Positions 29,985-40,409 of a stretch of DNA of 64,000 bases are shown here, piece by piece. Origin of the DNA: Bathynomus jamesi (Eukaryota; Arthropoda; Malacostraca; Isopoda; Cirolanidae); assembly GCA_023014485.1 (NCBI GenBank), contig JAJOZX010001736.1:186001-250000 (forward strand), in the 5' to 3' direction. The notes beneath the pieces were generated by a model. That model was given only the letters and a program-made list of their open reading frames with translations. It searched no databases and was not told the origin of the DNA. The position numbers and the translations under genes were made by a program. How positions within the stretch are numbered: the first letter of the stretch is position 1; each line of letters starts with the position of its first letter.

Positions 29985-32582
29985 TGGTCTCTCTTCACAC
30001 GGAGGTCAAGCTGGTTGCCCCGCCTCTAGGTCTGGCTTGGTGGAGGAGCGAGTTGCTTTCTTGCGCCCTCCACCGTACATAGCCAGGCACGCCCGTCTCA
30101 TCTGGTACCGTTCTGAGCCAGGCATCCAGTCTTCTCTTGAAGACTTCAACTTTGACCCCCGTTACGTTTCTGAGGTCCTTTGGAAGCTGGTTGAAAAGTT
30201 TTGGCCCCCTGACAATCAAGCTATTTTAGAGTTGAGGAGGTCCCTTGTCTGGCCTTTAATTTGGGAACACTACACATTCTGCCTTTCCTATTTTCCAGTG
30301 TTGTTTGAATGGTAATTGGGTTTAGTTTTAGGTTTGGTACCAGTTTTTCGATCATTTTCCATATGTAGATTATGGTGTACCGCTCTCTTCTTCTTTCCAA
30401 GGAGTACAGATTTAGTTTACGTAGTCTTTCCAAGTAGTTGAGTTCTTTGCAGCCATCAATCTTGGCTGTGAAATGCCTTTGCGTTTCTTCTAGTTTATTA
30501 GTTTCTTCCTTTTTATATGGGACGTCAAAACTGAGCAGTATTCAAGTTTTGGTATAATCAGTGTTTTAGCAGGGTAATCATTATGTCCTGTCCTTCTCTT
30601 GAACGTTCTTAGTACCTGTCCGCGACTCTTTTTGCTTTATTTATCGCTATCTGATTTGTGTTTCGAAATTCGCATCATCGGTCATTATTACCCCAAGGTC
30701 GATCGCTTTCGTGCTTATCTGAATTTCCTCTCTATCTGGAGCATAATATGCAGTCTGTTTAAGTTCCTCTTTTCTACCATATCTCAAGAGCTGAAATTTC
30801 CCTGTGTTAAATGACATGTTGTTGTCTTCTGACCATTTGTATATTTTGTTTGGTGTCTCTCTCCAAGGCCTCTACTTCATGTACATCGCTGATTTTCTGC
30901 TGATCTTTGTATCGTCTGCAAACGATGTTACTATACTGTTGCTGTTTACTCTGCTCTCTATGTCTGTTAGCATGATAATGAACAGGAGTGGGGCCAGTGC
31001 TGTCCTTTGTGGTACTGAGCTGCGTACTTCTGATTCTATGATGATATACCTTGAACTTTGACGACCTGCATACGTTCTCTGAGAAAGTTGTAGATCCATT
31101 TTCCACTTTGCCTGTTATTCCCATATATTTAATTTTATGTGCTATTATACCATGATCACATTTGTCGAAAGCTTTAGCAAAATCTGTGTATATGACATCG
31201 TAGTTGTCATTGCCTTCTAGTGCATCTAGGATATTGTTGTAGTGTTGTATTAGTTGTGATAGGCATGATCTACCTGATCGGAATCCATGCTGATTTTCGT
31301 TGAATCTTTCCCGTGTCTCCAGGAAATCATAAATTTCTCTAACTATTCTCTCAAATACCTTGGTGAGGTGGGACTCAATGACACTTGTCTATAGTTCTTT
31401 GCTTGAGATCTGTCCACTCATTTATATATAGAACAATGTTTGCTCTTTTCAAGATGCTCGGTATTTCCCCGGTGTCTAGGGATCTTCTCCATATCTAGTA
31501 TAAAGGTGTAGCTCTTTCATTTTTACAGTTTTTAATCAATAATGCGTTCCAATTGTCCGGACCTGCAGCTGAATGTGGTTTCATTTGTCCTATAGCTCTC
31601 GCTTCATCTTCTGGGGTAAAATCAAAGTCTGTTTATACTCTCCCTGCAATTCCCTTCAAAAGAATGCATCTATGTCAGGTATCGCTTTGTCACTGTTTGG
31701 GTACTGAAAACTGATTCATATTGAGCTCTCAATGTTTCAGATATTTCTTTTGGATCGTCGGTTAGTTCATTATTTCTCGTCCTTAAGGGCCCAATAGCAG
31801 CGCGCGATTTGTTTTCTTTTGCGTAGCTATAGAAGTATTTTGGATTTTCCTTTATTGCTTCTACCGCCTTCTCCTCTTCCCTCTCTGTATGGTCCTTAAT
31901 CAGAGCTTGTATTTCCCTATCGATACCTTCCAGTTTTTCTTGTATTACTTTCCTGTCATTATCTCCGCAGTTGCCTAACTTCGCCTCCACTTTCTTTCTT
32001 TTGCGGAATAGTCTTCTCTTTTGCCTGTCTATCCAGCTCCTCTTTCCTTTTGGCTGTGATTTCGGAGCATATTTTTCTAAATTTCTCATCGTTTTTTCTT
32101 CCAAGGTTGTTAGCATTTCTTCAGTTTTATTCTCGAAAATTGTTCTCCACTCTATTTGGGCCATGTGCGATCTGATCGCTTCCCAATTTATAATTTTGGA
32201 GTTTAAGTTAAGGCCCCAAATTTTGCTTCTTCCAATATGTGTATTGTCTTTTAATGCTGTCGTCATATTTGTTGATATCTCGATTAAGTTGTGGTCTGAG
32301 ATAATGGTTGGGGTTATTTTTATATCAGCAATCAAGTTCGTGTTATTCGTGAATACCAGATCCAGGCAGTTATTTTTTTCTGGTATTTTCTGTTATCTCC
32401 AATGTCAGCATAAACTCATTTGTGAGAGCCATCAACATTTTTGCTTGCTCCTGGTCTTCTCTTGTCCCCCCCCCTTGTCCTGGTGTATATATATATATAT
32501 ATTCCTATCCACCTTTTTGTATTTTATAAATTGGAAGTTAAAGTCTCCACGGATCATTATATTGGGGGATTATAAGGATATT
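29985..32582 (-). pseudogene. LINE B (CR1-like) copy 2: endonuclease part, RT, C-terminus
   Basis: Minus strand, 5-prime truncated inside the AP-type endonuclease. Seen in order: GDFNFQF (about 32545, the Asp-Asn active-site strand), interrupted by a (TA)n expansion at 32487-32503; CLDLVFTNN (about 32355) and IISDHNLIEIS (32270-32300, the His motif); a Lys/Glu-rich linker (32200-31800) and ALRAQYESVF; RT blocks including SVPQRTALAPLLF (about 31020) and TSFADDTKI (30915-30940); SLERRRERYTIIYIWK (30415-30370); VRGPKLFNQLP; and C-terminal LLHQARPRGGATSLTSV. Many frame breaks. Same family as 7645-9235, so it extends that copy upstream. Confidence 0.85.
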
Positions 32583-32586
32583 TTAA

Positions 32587-32815
32587 CCCTTTAACGATGG
32601 ATGGTACCTTAAGGTCCACCAGAAATAATAATATAAATTGTACTACAATGCCTCGTTTCTATAAATGTTTCTACATTTAGTTGTCGGGAAAGGAACCCAA
32701 AATGTGTATCATTTCAGTGACTAGTTACTAAAATATTTAGTTTTGAATGACAATAAAACCTATACGTTCTGGTAACATGAGTGACCACATATGCTGCGGA
32801 CTCGTCCTTAAAGGG
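32587..32815. mobile_element. TTAA-flanked MITE (piggyBac-like), 229 bp
   Basis: Ends CCCTTTAACGA and TCCTTAAAGGG are inverted repeats. Each abuts TTAA (32583-32586, 32816-32819). This is the piggyBac end-plus-target pattern. No coding capacity. It lies just upstream of the truncated LINE B end. Confidence 0.7.
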
Positions 32816-32988
32816 TTAACTATTTCCCCCCCCAGCTTCAGAGAGGGGGGGGACATAGTTTAAAAGGTCATATCAGGAGGGAGATAATTTAACAGGTTTT
32901 ACTTATCTTATTTAAATAATAGAATTTTTAAGATATGTACCGTATATAAGATAGATATCTTGAAAATTATATTATATTCTATCATATT

Positions 32989-33203
32989 TCCGGTTTATAG
33001 AGAACCATTATTTACATAGGAAAAATTTGAATGCCCGGTTTTCAACTGCACGACCTTGACGAGTGGTTAGGTTTAGTCGTGATATTTTCGTTAAAACTAA
33101 CGAAAATATCAAGACTAAACCTAACCAATCGTCAAGGGCGTACAGTTGACCTAATCGGGCATTCAAATTTTATCTTAATGTAAAATTGGTTCTCTATTTA
33201 TAT
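32989..33203. repeat. Foldback palindrome, family P, long-armed copy 3
   Basis: Arms of about 95 bases: outer ATAGAGAACCA...AATTTGAATGCCCG, inner GAGTGGTTAGGTTTAGTCGT and GATATTTTCGTT, complementary to 33102-33203. It shows that the short palindromes elsewhere are cores of a longer foldback element. Confidence 0.85.
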
Positions 33204-33206
33204 ATG

Positions 33207-33722
33207 TTTGGGATCACTTTAACATATGCTTCTCAGGACCTCTCTTTCACATATTGCTTTCCAGTGTTAATCACTTAACATATTGCTTCCCAAAAATAGA
33301 CATTACCAACCAATTACAGTTACATTAAAATAGTTTATAATATTTAGAGATTAGCTAGTCGAGAAAATGTAAATTTATGGACAACTGAACTTATTATGCT
33401 TTGCCATGTTTTGTGAATGTAAAATATTTGGATCACCTGAAGATCAGGGCCCCAGCCTTCTTTAGTTAGCCTTATAAGGCTAACTAACATAAATATCACG
33501 ACCTAACCTAACCAATCGTTAGGTCAACTGAACGCCCTTCACGATTGGTTAGGTTAGATCGTGATATTTCGTTAGTTAGCCTAGATTACCAACCTCTTCT
33601 AACAACTAACCTTTCTCTTTTTAACATATTGCTTCCCAGTGTTAATCACTTTAACATATTGCTTCCCAAGAGGTATCACTTTAACATATTGCTTCCCGAA
33701 TGCTTTGGAAGCAATATGTTAA
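33207..33722. repeat. Recurring TTTAACATATTGCTTCCC motif cluster
   Basis: The word ATCACTTTAACATATTGCTT followed by CCCA occurs, with small changes, near 33215, 33255, 33272, 33607, 33640 and 33668. It also appears inverted at 33709-33726 (GGAAGCAATATGTTAAAATG), and once at 24286-24312. No gene is present between the foldback elements here. Confidence 0.8.
33478..33581. repeat. Foldback palindrome, family P, copy 4 (outside-in)
   Basis: Arms GGCTAACTAACATAAATATC through ACCTAACCAATCGT and the complement at 33541-33581, separated by TAGGTCAACTGAACGCCCTTC. Compared with copies 1-3 the halves are turned inside out, with the GGCTAACTAAC end outermost. Confidence 0.85.
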
Positions 33723-33910
33723 AATGATCTATGTTTCAATAAATAATAAATTTGTTGTTATTGTTTTCTTATCTTATTTTGGTTAATCTGCAGTTTAAAC
33801 TTTAGGGGGATATAGTTGAAAAGATCAACTTTGGGTAGTGATTGTGAAAAGAGTATGTTTGGGGGGAGTGGGGAATAGTTTAAAGATCGATTATAATTTG
33901 TAACTCGATA

Positions 33911-34182
33911 AATATTGTGGTGCTCTTCCAATATGTGCTCTACGCGAAACTGTGATCTACCATATTCCAATACGTGATCTACCGTGAAACTAGCCTTATA
34001 AGGCTAACTAACGAAAATATCATGACTTAACCTAACCAATCTTTAGGTCAACTATACGCCCTTGACGATTGGTTAGGATAGGTCGTGATATTTTCGTTAG
34101 TTAGCCTGGAATATGGAATATTAGTTGAATATGGTAGATCACAGGTTCGCGGGAGAGCACATATTGGAAGAGCACCAATATT
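33911..34182. repeat. Foldback element carrying a nested palindrome
   Basis: Outer arms AATATTGTGGTGCTCTTCCA...CTACCATATTCCA (33911-33970) and the complement (34126-34182) enclose family P copy 5 (34000-34107; AGGCTAACTAACGAAAATAT and its complement). Confidence 0.85.
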
Positions 34183-34788
34183 GTTACGAGTGCAACAGTT
34201 TCCATTCTTGTATGGATGAATGCCTACGGTGGTGAGGTCACTTTAGGTCAGGTCAGGTTAAGCGTCGTACCGAGTTGATCATTAGATATTAAACATTAAC
34301 TAATTTTACTTTTTTATTTTAAATTTTTGCACAAGCGACACATCATCTATTATAATAACTATTAATAATTATATGTTCTATAAATTATTTTACTCGGTTC
34401 GCTTTGGGTTAAAGAACAAATTATATTTATTTATTGGACAAAAATTTGCTCCTTCATTTTTAACAATTATCACTGGGGAACACAACTTTTGGTGACTTAG
34501 ATGTTAGACCTGTTTCTGGGTATATTGAGGTCGCTGATTCTAAAAATGACATTAGTTTTTCTCCATCAGCTCTGCTTATCAAGATATGATATATATCTAT
34601 ATATATTTCTGTATAATGTATATAATATTATATAATTGCTGACTGGCAATCACTGTTGTTCTCAATTGAATACAAAAGTATGATGAATGTCAGCAAAAAT
34701 AGTGTATTAACATCAAACAAGCATAAGGTACGAAAAATATTTCTTAAATTCAAACAAGCTTGAGACACGAACGGCAAAAAAAGTTCTT
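34183..34788. other. AT-rich non-coding stretch
   Basis: No coding sequence or defined repeat seen apart from AT-rich tracts near 34590-34635. Confidence 0.4.
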
Positions 34789-36486
34789 TCATTGAGACAT
34801 CTCACATAAACCGCGTTTCTGAGATTTCTTGCGATGAGATGTGCCAGGACATTCGCGTTGGATGCTCCAGCAGTAATCTGCCATCATGTGAGTATCCCAT
34901 CGTCCGCGGTACCGTTCTTCCATGGTCCTTAGTTCTTGGTGAAATCGTTCACCCTGTTCCTCGCTTAGATCACCGAGGTTATCTGGGAAACGATCCAAAT
35001 GACTGTGGAGGTAATGCAGTTTGATGCTCATTTTACAGCCAAGTTTACAAAAAGAAGAGAGCATATTCTCCACTAGTTCACCGTAGTTATCGGCCTTATA
35101 GTTCCCAAGGAAATTCTTCACAACCATACTAAACGATGACTACGCACGTGCCTCAATGTTGTCCATTGAATCTTGGAAACGCGGGTCTTTCATGAGTTCC
35201 CCGATTTGCGGTCCATCTAAAATACCTGCCTTCAGCTTTTCCATGCTCAGCGCAGGAAATTTTCTACATATGTAGCCAAAACACGTCCCTTCTCTGTTCA
35301 AAGCCTTTATAAATTGTGTCATCAAACCTAGTTTGATGTGCAGTGGTGGCAATATGATCCTTTCTCTGTCAACCAAAGCTTCTTTGATGATATTGTTTTC
35401 TCCAACCACCATGTTTTCTCTCAGAGGCCACTGTCTTCTCACCCAGTGTTCATCTTTAGCTCTACTGTCCCAGAGACATATAAAGCACGGGTACTTGGTG
35501 TACCCGCTCTGCTGGCCCAGGAGAAAATTCACCATCTTCAGATCCACACAGATCACCCATTGGTGGTCTCGGTATGATATCTTTTCTAGGACTAGGGCGA
35601 CTGTCCCGTGCTCTTCTCTCATACCGACTGAGTGACCAATTGGGATTGATCTGTATCTGTTGCCGTTGTGTAGAAGAACACATTTTAGGCTCCGTTTGGA
35701 GCTATCTATGAATAACCACCATTCACTTGGTGTGTATTCCGATATGCCCATTTTTATCAGCAATCCGCGCACATTGTTGCAGAAAACTAAACCGTTCTCT
35801 TTTGAGAAGAAGGGCAGTCAATCCTTTTCTCTGTCGCGATATAACGTGATTTTGGTTCCCGGCAGCAGTAAATTTTTCTCTCCCAGCCTGGAAGCTAACA
35901 ATTCAGACGATTTCTTCGAAAGACTTAAGTCCCTTATGAGGTCGTTTAATTCGTGTTGACTAAAACCTTCTGCAACTGATGACGGTCCTTCGAAATCACT
36001 GTCATTTTGCCCACATATGCTTTCTTTGTCAGTAGCAGATTCATCATCTTCTTGAGGGAGCTCTGGAAGATGGCTGAATGATGGGACAGGTATCTCATCT
36101 GAATGTGCAACAGGCCGTCTAGCTGAGTCTATGTCAGGATACGTCCATTTACTCCGGTTACGTCCATTGATGCCCTTTATATTCACCAAACAAAAGTAAA
36201 AGTCATCACTGTGGTTTCTCTGTTCTCTCCATACCATTGGTATACCAAATTTCTGGCACCTTCTCTTTCCGTTGGTCCATTGCCGCAGATGCTCCGTACA
36301 CGTTTTACACACAACATGAGGAGCCCATGGCTTATCTTGGTCCCCTAGTTGTACTTTGAAATAGGCAAAATAAGCTTTTTTCACAAAATCAGTAATAGTT
36401 TTTCTCTGTTCAATGAACGTGTACTCTCCGCAGATAAAACAAAACACATCTGGATGATTTAAACACTTTCTTCGTGATGAAGCCAT
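34789..36486 (-). pseudogene. Unclassified zinc-binding, DDE-like ORF family, copy 2
   Basis: One continuous frame of 566 codons from ATG 36486 to 34789, broken only by TGA (codon 223, 35818-35820) and TAG (codon 449, 35140-35142). Upstream lies a good splice acceptor (CTTCCCTGTTACAG, 36494-36507). Zinc-type pairs: FCFICGE, VCKTC, FYFC. Acidic linker at residues 140-185. Asp261 in WWLFIDSSKRSLK, Asp315 in WVICVDLKMV, Cys334/Cys337 in PCFICLWDSR, His383 in LPPLHIKLGL, Glu513 in SEEQGERFHQEL and a C-terminal MADYCWS. These residues are all kept in copy 1 although the proteins are clearly divergent. Layout is compatible with an RNase H-like DDE transposase with an inserted zinc site, as in CMC/KDZ groups (inference). 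No terminal repeats identified. Confidence 0.78.
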
Positions 36487-37205
36487 GTCAACACCTGTAA
36501 CAGGGAAGAATTCACGTTAGTACATGTACAATACACATGCAAAACAGCAACATCAGCAAAATCATAGCTACAATTTAATTATACAGATGCATTTAGATTT
36601 ACGAGCAACTCATAATACCGTTCCAGAAGGGTAATAAAGTAGGTAATGACGTATGCAATATCTCAAAAACTAGAGCTGCTAGAACAAAATGGATGCTATT
36701 TTCTGAATCAGTGGCATGAAAATATCCAGAATAAGGTCTAAAATCTCAGGCACCAAGAAAAACATTTTTTTTTGTTCCCCAGTGTTATTTATTCATTTTT
36801 TAGTCCAACGTTTTTATTGGAAGATGCACAAAGGGAAGAAAATAGAAAAGCGAAACAAGCATTTTAAGTGGCGACACATTCCGAATCGTACACACTGGAT
36901 GACGAGTCGAAACATGTGGTCAATTTAATGGCTTTTTATAGTATAAATCTTTTAATACTTTTATGGAATCGTTTTAAAATTTACATTTAAAAAGGTGATT
37001 AAAAGTGTTTTAAAAACTTTGTATATTAATTATTTTATCCTTTCCTTCCATTTGCAGGAAAAATGAACGACACACAAAATCAATCCTGCTACGAATTAAT
37101 TGGAATTAGGGTAAGGATAACTATGGTTAACCTTGGTTTTGCTTCCGCCAGAATTGTTCATTCTGACGAAGGTCAAGCGTGTCACTCCACCTTAGACTTA
37201 CAGTT
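36487..37205. other. Non-coding upstream region of orphan gene copy 2
   Basis: Probable 5-prime intron and upstream DNA. No other gene, repeat or element ends recognised before the SINE at 37206. Confidence 0.4.
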
Positions 37206-37280
37206 TAATGTAGAATCCGAACCACGGCCCACCAGCAGTCCAGCGTCTTAACCATTAGGCTATCCAGGGCACCCATTTTT
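37142..37280 (-). mobile_element. tRNA-derived SINE V, copy 1
   Basis: Minus strand: GGGTGCCCTGGATAGCCTAA, TGGTTAAGACGCTGGACTGC and box B GTGGTTCGGATTC are tRNA-like. A tail (AAGGTGGAGTGACA) follows and is shared with 53945-54125. Flank ATTTTTCTACCAACCAAATT is also shared. Confidence 0.65.
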
Positions 37281-37334
37281 CTACCAACCAAATTTTTAAT
37301 TGTGTGGAAGGATGAAAAGCTGGGTTTGCTGCGC

Positions 37335-37412
37335 GCCTGCCGTCACCGGGTCTCAATCTCGAGGCCGATGGATTCGTAATCAGCGACGCTAACCACTGTA
37401 CCACCGAGGCGC
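37335..37412 (-). mobile_element. tRNA-derived SINE G, copy 1
   Basis: Minus strand: CGCCTCGGTGGTACAGTGGT (box A), CGCTGATTACGAATCCATCG with a TTACGAA anticodon loop (ACG, arginine-like), a T-arm region and GACCCGGTGACGGCAG. The body GCAGCAAACCCAG matches SINE G copy 2 at 40.2 kb. Flanked on the left (minus 5-prime side) by (TA)n at 37413-37453. Confidence 0.7.
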
Positions 37413-37457
<45 letters not shown>

Positions 37458-37465
37458 CAAACTCA

Positions 37466-37590
37466 CAAGGAAAAATAAAAATGATTCCAAGGCCTTTCGT
37501 GTATCCAGAAGTACACCTCGTCAGGGAACCCTGACGAGGTGTACTTCCGAATAAACGAAATGCCTTGGAATCATTTTTCTTTTTCATTGT
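37466..37590. repeat. Hairpin repeat with CACCTCGTCAGGG core
   Basis: Arms ATGATTCCAAGGC...AGTACACCTCGTCAGGG and complement, separated by only two bases. A degenerate single arm (AGGAAAAACG...CATTACACTTCGTCAGGG) is at 39150-39205, again next to a TA/TG microsatellite. Confidence 0.85.
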
Positions 37591-38203
37591 GGGTTTCCAT
37601 CATTCATTCATTTCACTTGTTTAATTGTGAAATTCATCCCATATATATATATTTATGTGTGTGTAATCAATTTAATTTAGTTTTTCTTTGAAAATCACGT
37701 ATTGTGAGGTCGAATAATAAACAATATACAATAATTCTGTTAAACCCTCATGGAGGAAGAGTTGATGAAACTCCACTGATTCGCGGATTCGAACCTCAGT
37801 GCTGGGCGGTTGTCTTTTCTGTACTTTACGTCACGACGAAGGGGCGGGTCGTCCAGCCCCCTTTAATTGACTCGGGCTAAGTTGGTCCAGGCTCGGGCAT
37901 CTATCCCTCACTTCCTTGGAGGAAATGGGACATACTGTAGATGTTACCTTTAATCTATATTTATTTGATGAAGGTTTTGTCTCGGATACTGTAGTTCCTT
38001 TTAACCTTCTAAGTGACTGAAACACTATAAAGCTGGTGTGGTTACAATAAGGATAGTCAAAGGAAAAAATTTAAGGAACTGTAAAGACCATTAAGAAATA
38101 GTAAGAGAGAAATATGAAGTGGATGGATATATAGGCCTTGCATAATTAAACCTTCCTAGATTTGCTTTATTCATTTATCTTTTCAACACCTACTCGAATC
38201 GCC
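37591..38203. other. No gene recognised
   Basis: A weak box-B-like GGATTCGAACC occurs at 37786-37796. The rest shows no structure I can name. Confidence 0.35.
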
Positions 38204-38207
38204 TTAA

Positions 38208-38493
38208 CTCTTTGGAGACGGGGCTTGGAGGAAGATGTATACCGCACAGATGGCAGTTTGGGGCAAAGAGTGTAGTTTCATAATGCGTTATACTTAAAAT
38301 ATTGAATTACGATGTAAATTAATAGAAAAACTCAACCCTTTTGGTATTGCATGTGCGGGCAGAACGTGTGTCCCACAGACGGCATTTCTTTTATGCCCAT
38401 TCGAATGCGGGTGTGGAAATTAAGATCGTATGTTATGTCGTATGTAGTCTGTGGTGATCATTTGTACGTCGTACGTAGTTAGGTCTTAAAGGC
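38208..38493. mobile_element. Possible TTAA-flanked MITE
   Basis: Left end CTCTTTGGAGACGG after TTAA (38204-38207). Right end GTCTTAAAGGC before TTAA (38494-38497). Ends match imperfectly (CTTTrrGAC). The shape is like 32587-32815, but evidence is weaker. Confidence 0.35.
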
Positions 38494-38497
38494 TTAA

Positions 38498-39225
38498 AAG
38501 TGAAACATATTTTATGTGAATACATTTGAGTATATTGTATAACTGTTTCATAAAAAAATTCTCATATGAAAAGGTAAACACTCATGGTACTTCGTCCCTC
38601 TTTTGAAAGTACTCCTTGCATATGGATTTACGGGAGATTTTTGTTTCCTGAAAACTTCTCGTGTAATATATGAGTAATAATAATGTATCAATGAATGAAT
38701 GACGTATACATGATCACTCTTCAAGAATTCGATTCTTAAACTGCTAAGCAAGTTTGAACACTGATTGGAAACATCATCATTATTCTACTTCGTTGAAATT
38801 GTTGTTTTCGTCATTGATTTGAGTAATGAAAAATACTTCTTCGAATACTTGCACAATAGAATGAATTGGTGAAGTGTATTTAGGGAAATGCATTCGTGAA
38901 ACATATATTAAGACACTTCAAATGAAGTTTAAACAAACTTGAACAGAAACAAAATTATGAACAAATCTTCCAAATTGACAACTGAATCGTATATTTTTAT
39001 TGTGTATTAATTCATTTCTTTTCCAAATAATTCAAATTTAAAACACTTCATGATAAATATTTGCGTGTAACGTTTTTCATTTAAGTAACAGAATTCATCC
39101 ACTTACTCAATAACACAATCAAACACGTGAAATATATAAATGATGCACACCCAGAAGGAAAAACGAAAAGTTCTTTCTTGTATTCAGCATTACACTTCGT
39201 CAGGGAATCAAGGAAAAAGGCAAGC

Positions 39226-39227
<2 letters not shown>
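38498..39227. other. AT-rich non-coding stretch
   Basis: No gene seen. Ends with the degenerate hairpin arm noted under 37466-37590, then a (TA)n(TG)n tract at 39228-39290. Confidence 0.4.
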
Positions 39228-39292
<65 letters not shown>

Positions 39293-39536
39293 AGCGTAAA
39301 CAAAATAGTTAGGAGGGATTAGTAAAAAATTAAGAAGTACTAATTAAAGACAAAACTTATTTCAACAAGATGTGATCCATTTTATACGTTGTCGAACTGT
39401 TATTGAAATTATTTATGAAAAATATGAATGCATATTTGAAAATATTCCTTTCGGTTATGTTTTATTTTCAAAGAGAACGTCTAAAGTTTTTCCAATTTGA
39501 CCTACGAGTATATGTACTGAGTCATATTGTGTAGTG

Positions 39537-39720
39537 CCACGCTTCTCAAACTAGGGGTCGCGTAAATATTATTGGGGGTCGCAGAAACATTTGAAAATAT
39601 TATTTTTTTCATAAATATACAGTGTTAGTACCTATTGCTTTTATGACATTGAGTGAAGGGTCGCGAAAAAATTTGTCTGATCCAAAGGGGTCGCAAGTGA
39701 AAAAAGTTTGAGAAGCCCTG
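39537..39720. mobile_element. hAT-type MITE, 184 bp, perfect 8-bp TSD
   Basis: Ends CCACGCTTCTCAAACT and AGTTTGAGAAGCCCTG. They are flanked by GTGTAGTG on both sides (39529-39536, 39721-39728). The GGGGTCGC words near both ends and CTTCTCAAACT termini are typical of a widespread animal hAT MITE type. Confidence 0.88.
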
Positions 39721-40140
39721 GTGTAGTGTATATCCAATCAAATAGTCACAGCCAGCAGTTTTATCTGGATTGTTCTTTATTAGGAGAGATTTAACAGTAT
39801 TTTTATACTTAAATACTACGTCAATGCTGATTGTTTTAAGTAAGGTCGGAAGATGCTTAAAATTTACGTGGTAAAATAGGGTAAGGATATTTTTTATAAT
39901 CAAATTCCACTTTTTTAACTTTGGTTAAACAATTTTATAGAAATGGGATAGGGTAGCATAGTTTTCTACCAAGTAGTATCAATTCATGAAGTAGTATAGG
40001 TGCAGAAAGTGCGAGGGGTTGGGAGGTGCCAGTGCCAATGAAGAAAAAAGGGTGAGGGGAAAAGAAGGAAAAGAGTGGGGAAAGTAGAATTTTAATCTCT
40101 CAAAGAGAAGTGGGGGTGGGGGATGATAAAATAAGCCTGA
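39721..40140. other. No gene recognised
   Basis: AT-rich, then a G/A-rich tract (40010-40125). Confidence 0.4.
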
Positions 40141-40141
40141 T

Positions 40142-40315
40142 GGTGGTGTGGTAGTGGTGTAGTGGTTGGCATCGCTGACCTCGAATCCAGCAGCCCCGGG
40201 TTCGATACCCGGTGACGGCAGTTGGCTCGCAGCAAACCCAGAGATTATTGAAAAATACATGCCACTGAAAGAACCGAACGCTTCTATAACCCAGCACCGA
40301 TGTACAGACATACTT
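40142..40315 (+). mobile_element. tRNA-derived SINE G, copy 2
   Basis: Box A GTAGTGGTGTAGTGGTTGGC. An anticodon arm GCTGACCTCGAATCCAGC. A T-arm CCGGGTTCGATACCCGG with perfect five-pair stem and box B. The body reads GTGACGGCAGTTGGCTCGCA, GCAAACCCAGAGATT. The head and first part of the body match copy 1 (minus strand, 37335-37412). Confidence 0.8.
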
Positions 40316-40409
40316 ATTTAACGTGTATATTAAGATAAAACAATTTATTTCTCACTTAAATTAATTGAAACTTGGTTTTCTGTATTCGCAATTCTTGAGT
40401 TCATCGGAC

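Noticed and set aside
31971..32594. 207-codon plus-strand frame
   Set aside because: Antisense to the LINE B endonuclease and linker (IISDHNLIEIS on the minus strand); its Phe/Leu/Ser bias reflects the Lys/Glu-rich sense strand.
35333..35635. Plus-strand frames at 35.3-35.7 kb
   Set aside because: Antisense to the orphan family copy 2, whose motifs are conserved in copy 1 at 25-26 kb.
39180..39205. CRISPR-like or attachment-site reading of the CTTCGTCAGGG hairpin arms
   Set aside because: Only two dispersed partial copies, eukaryotic context, no regular spacing.
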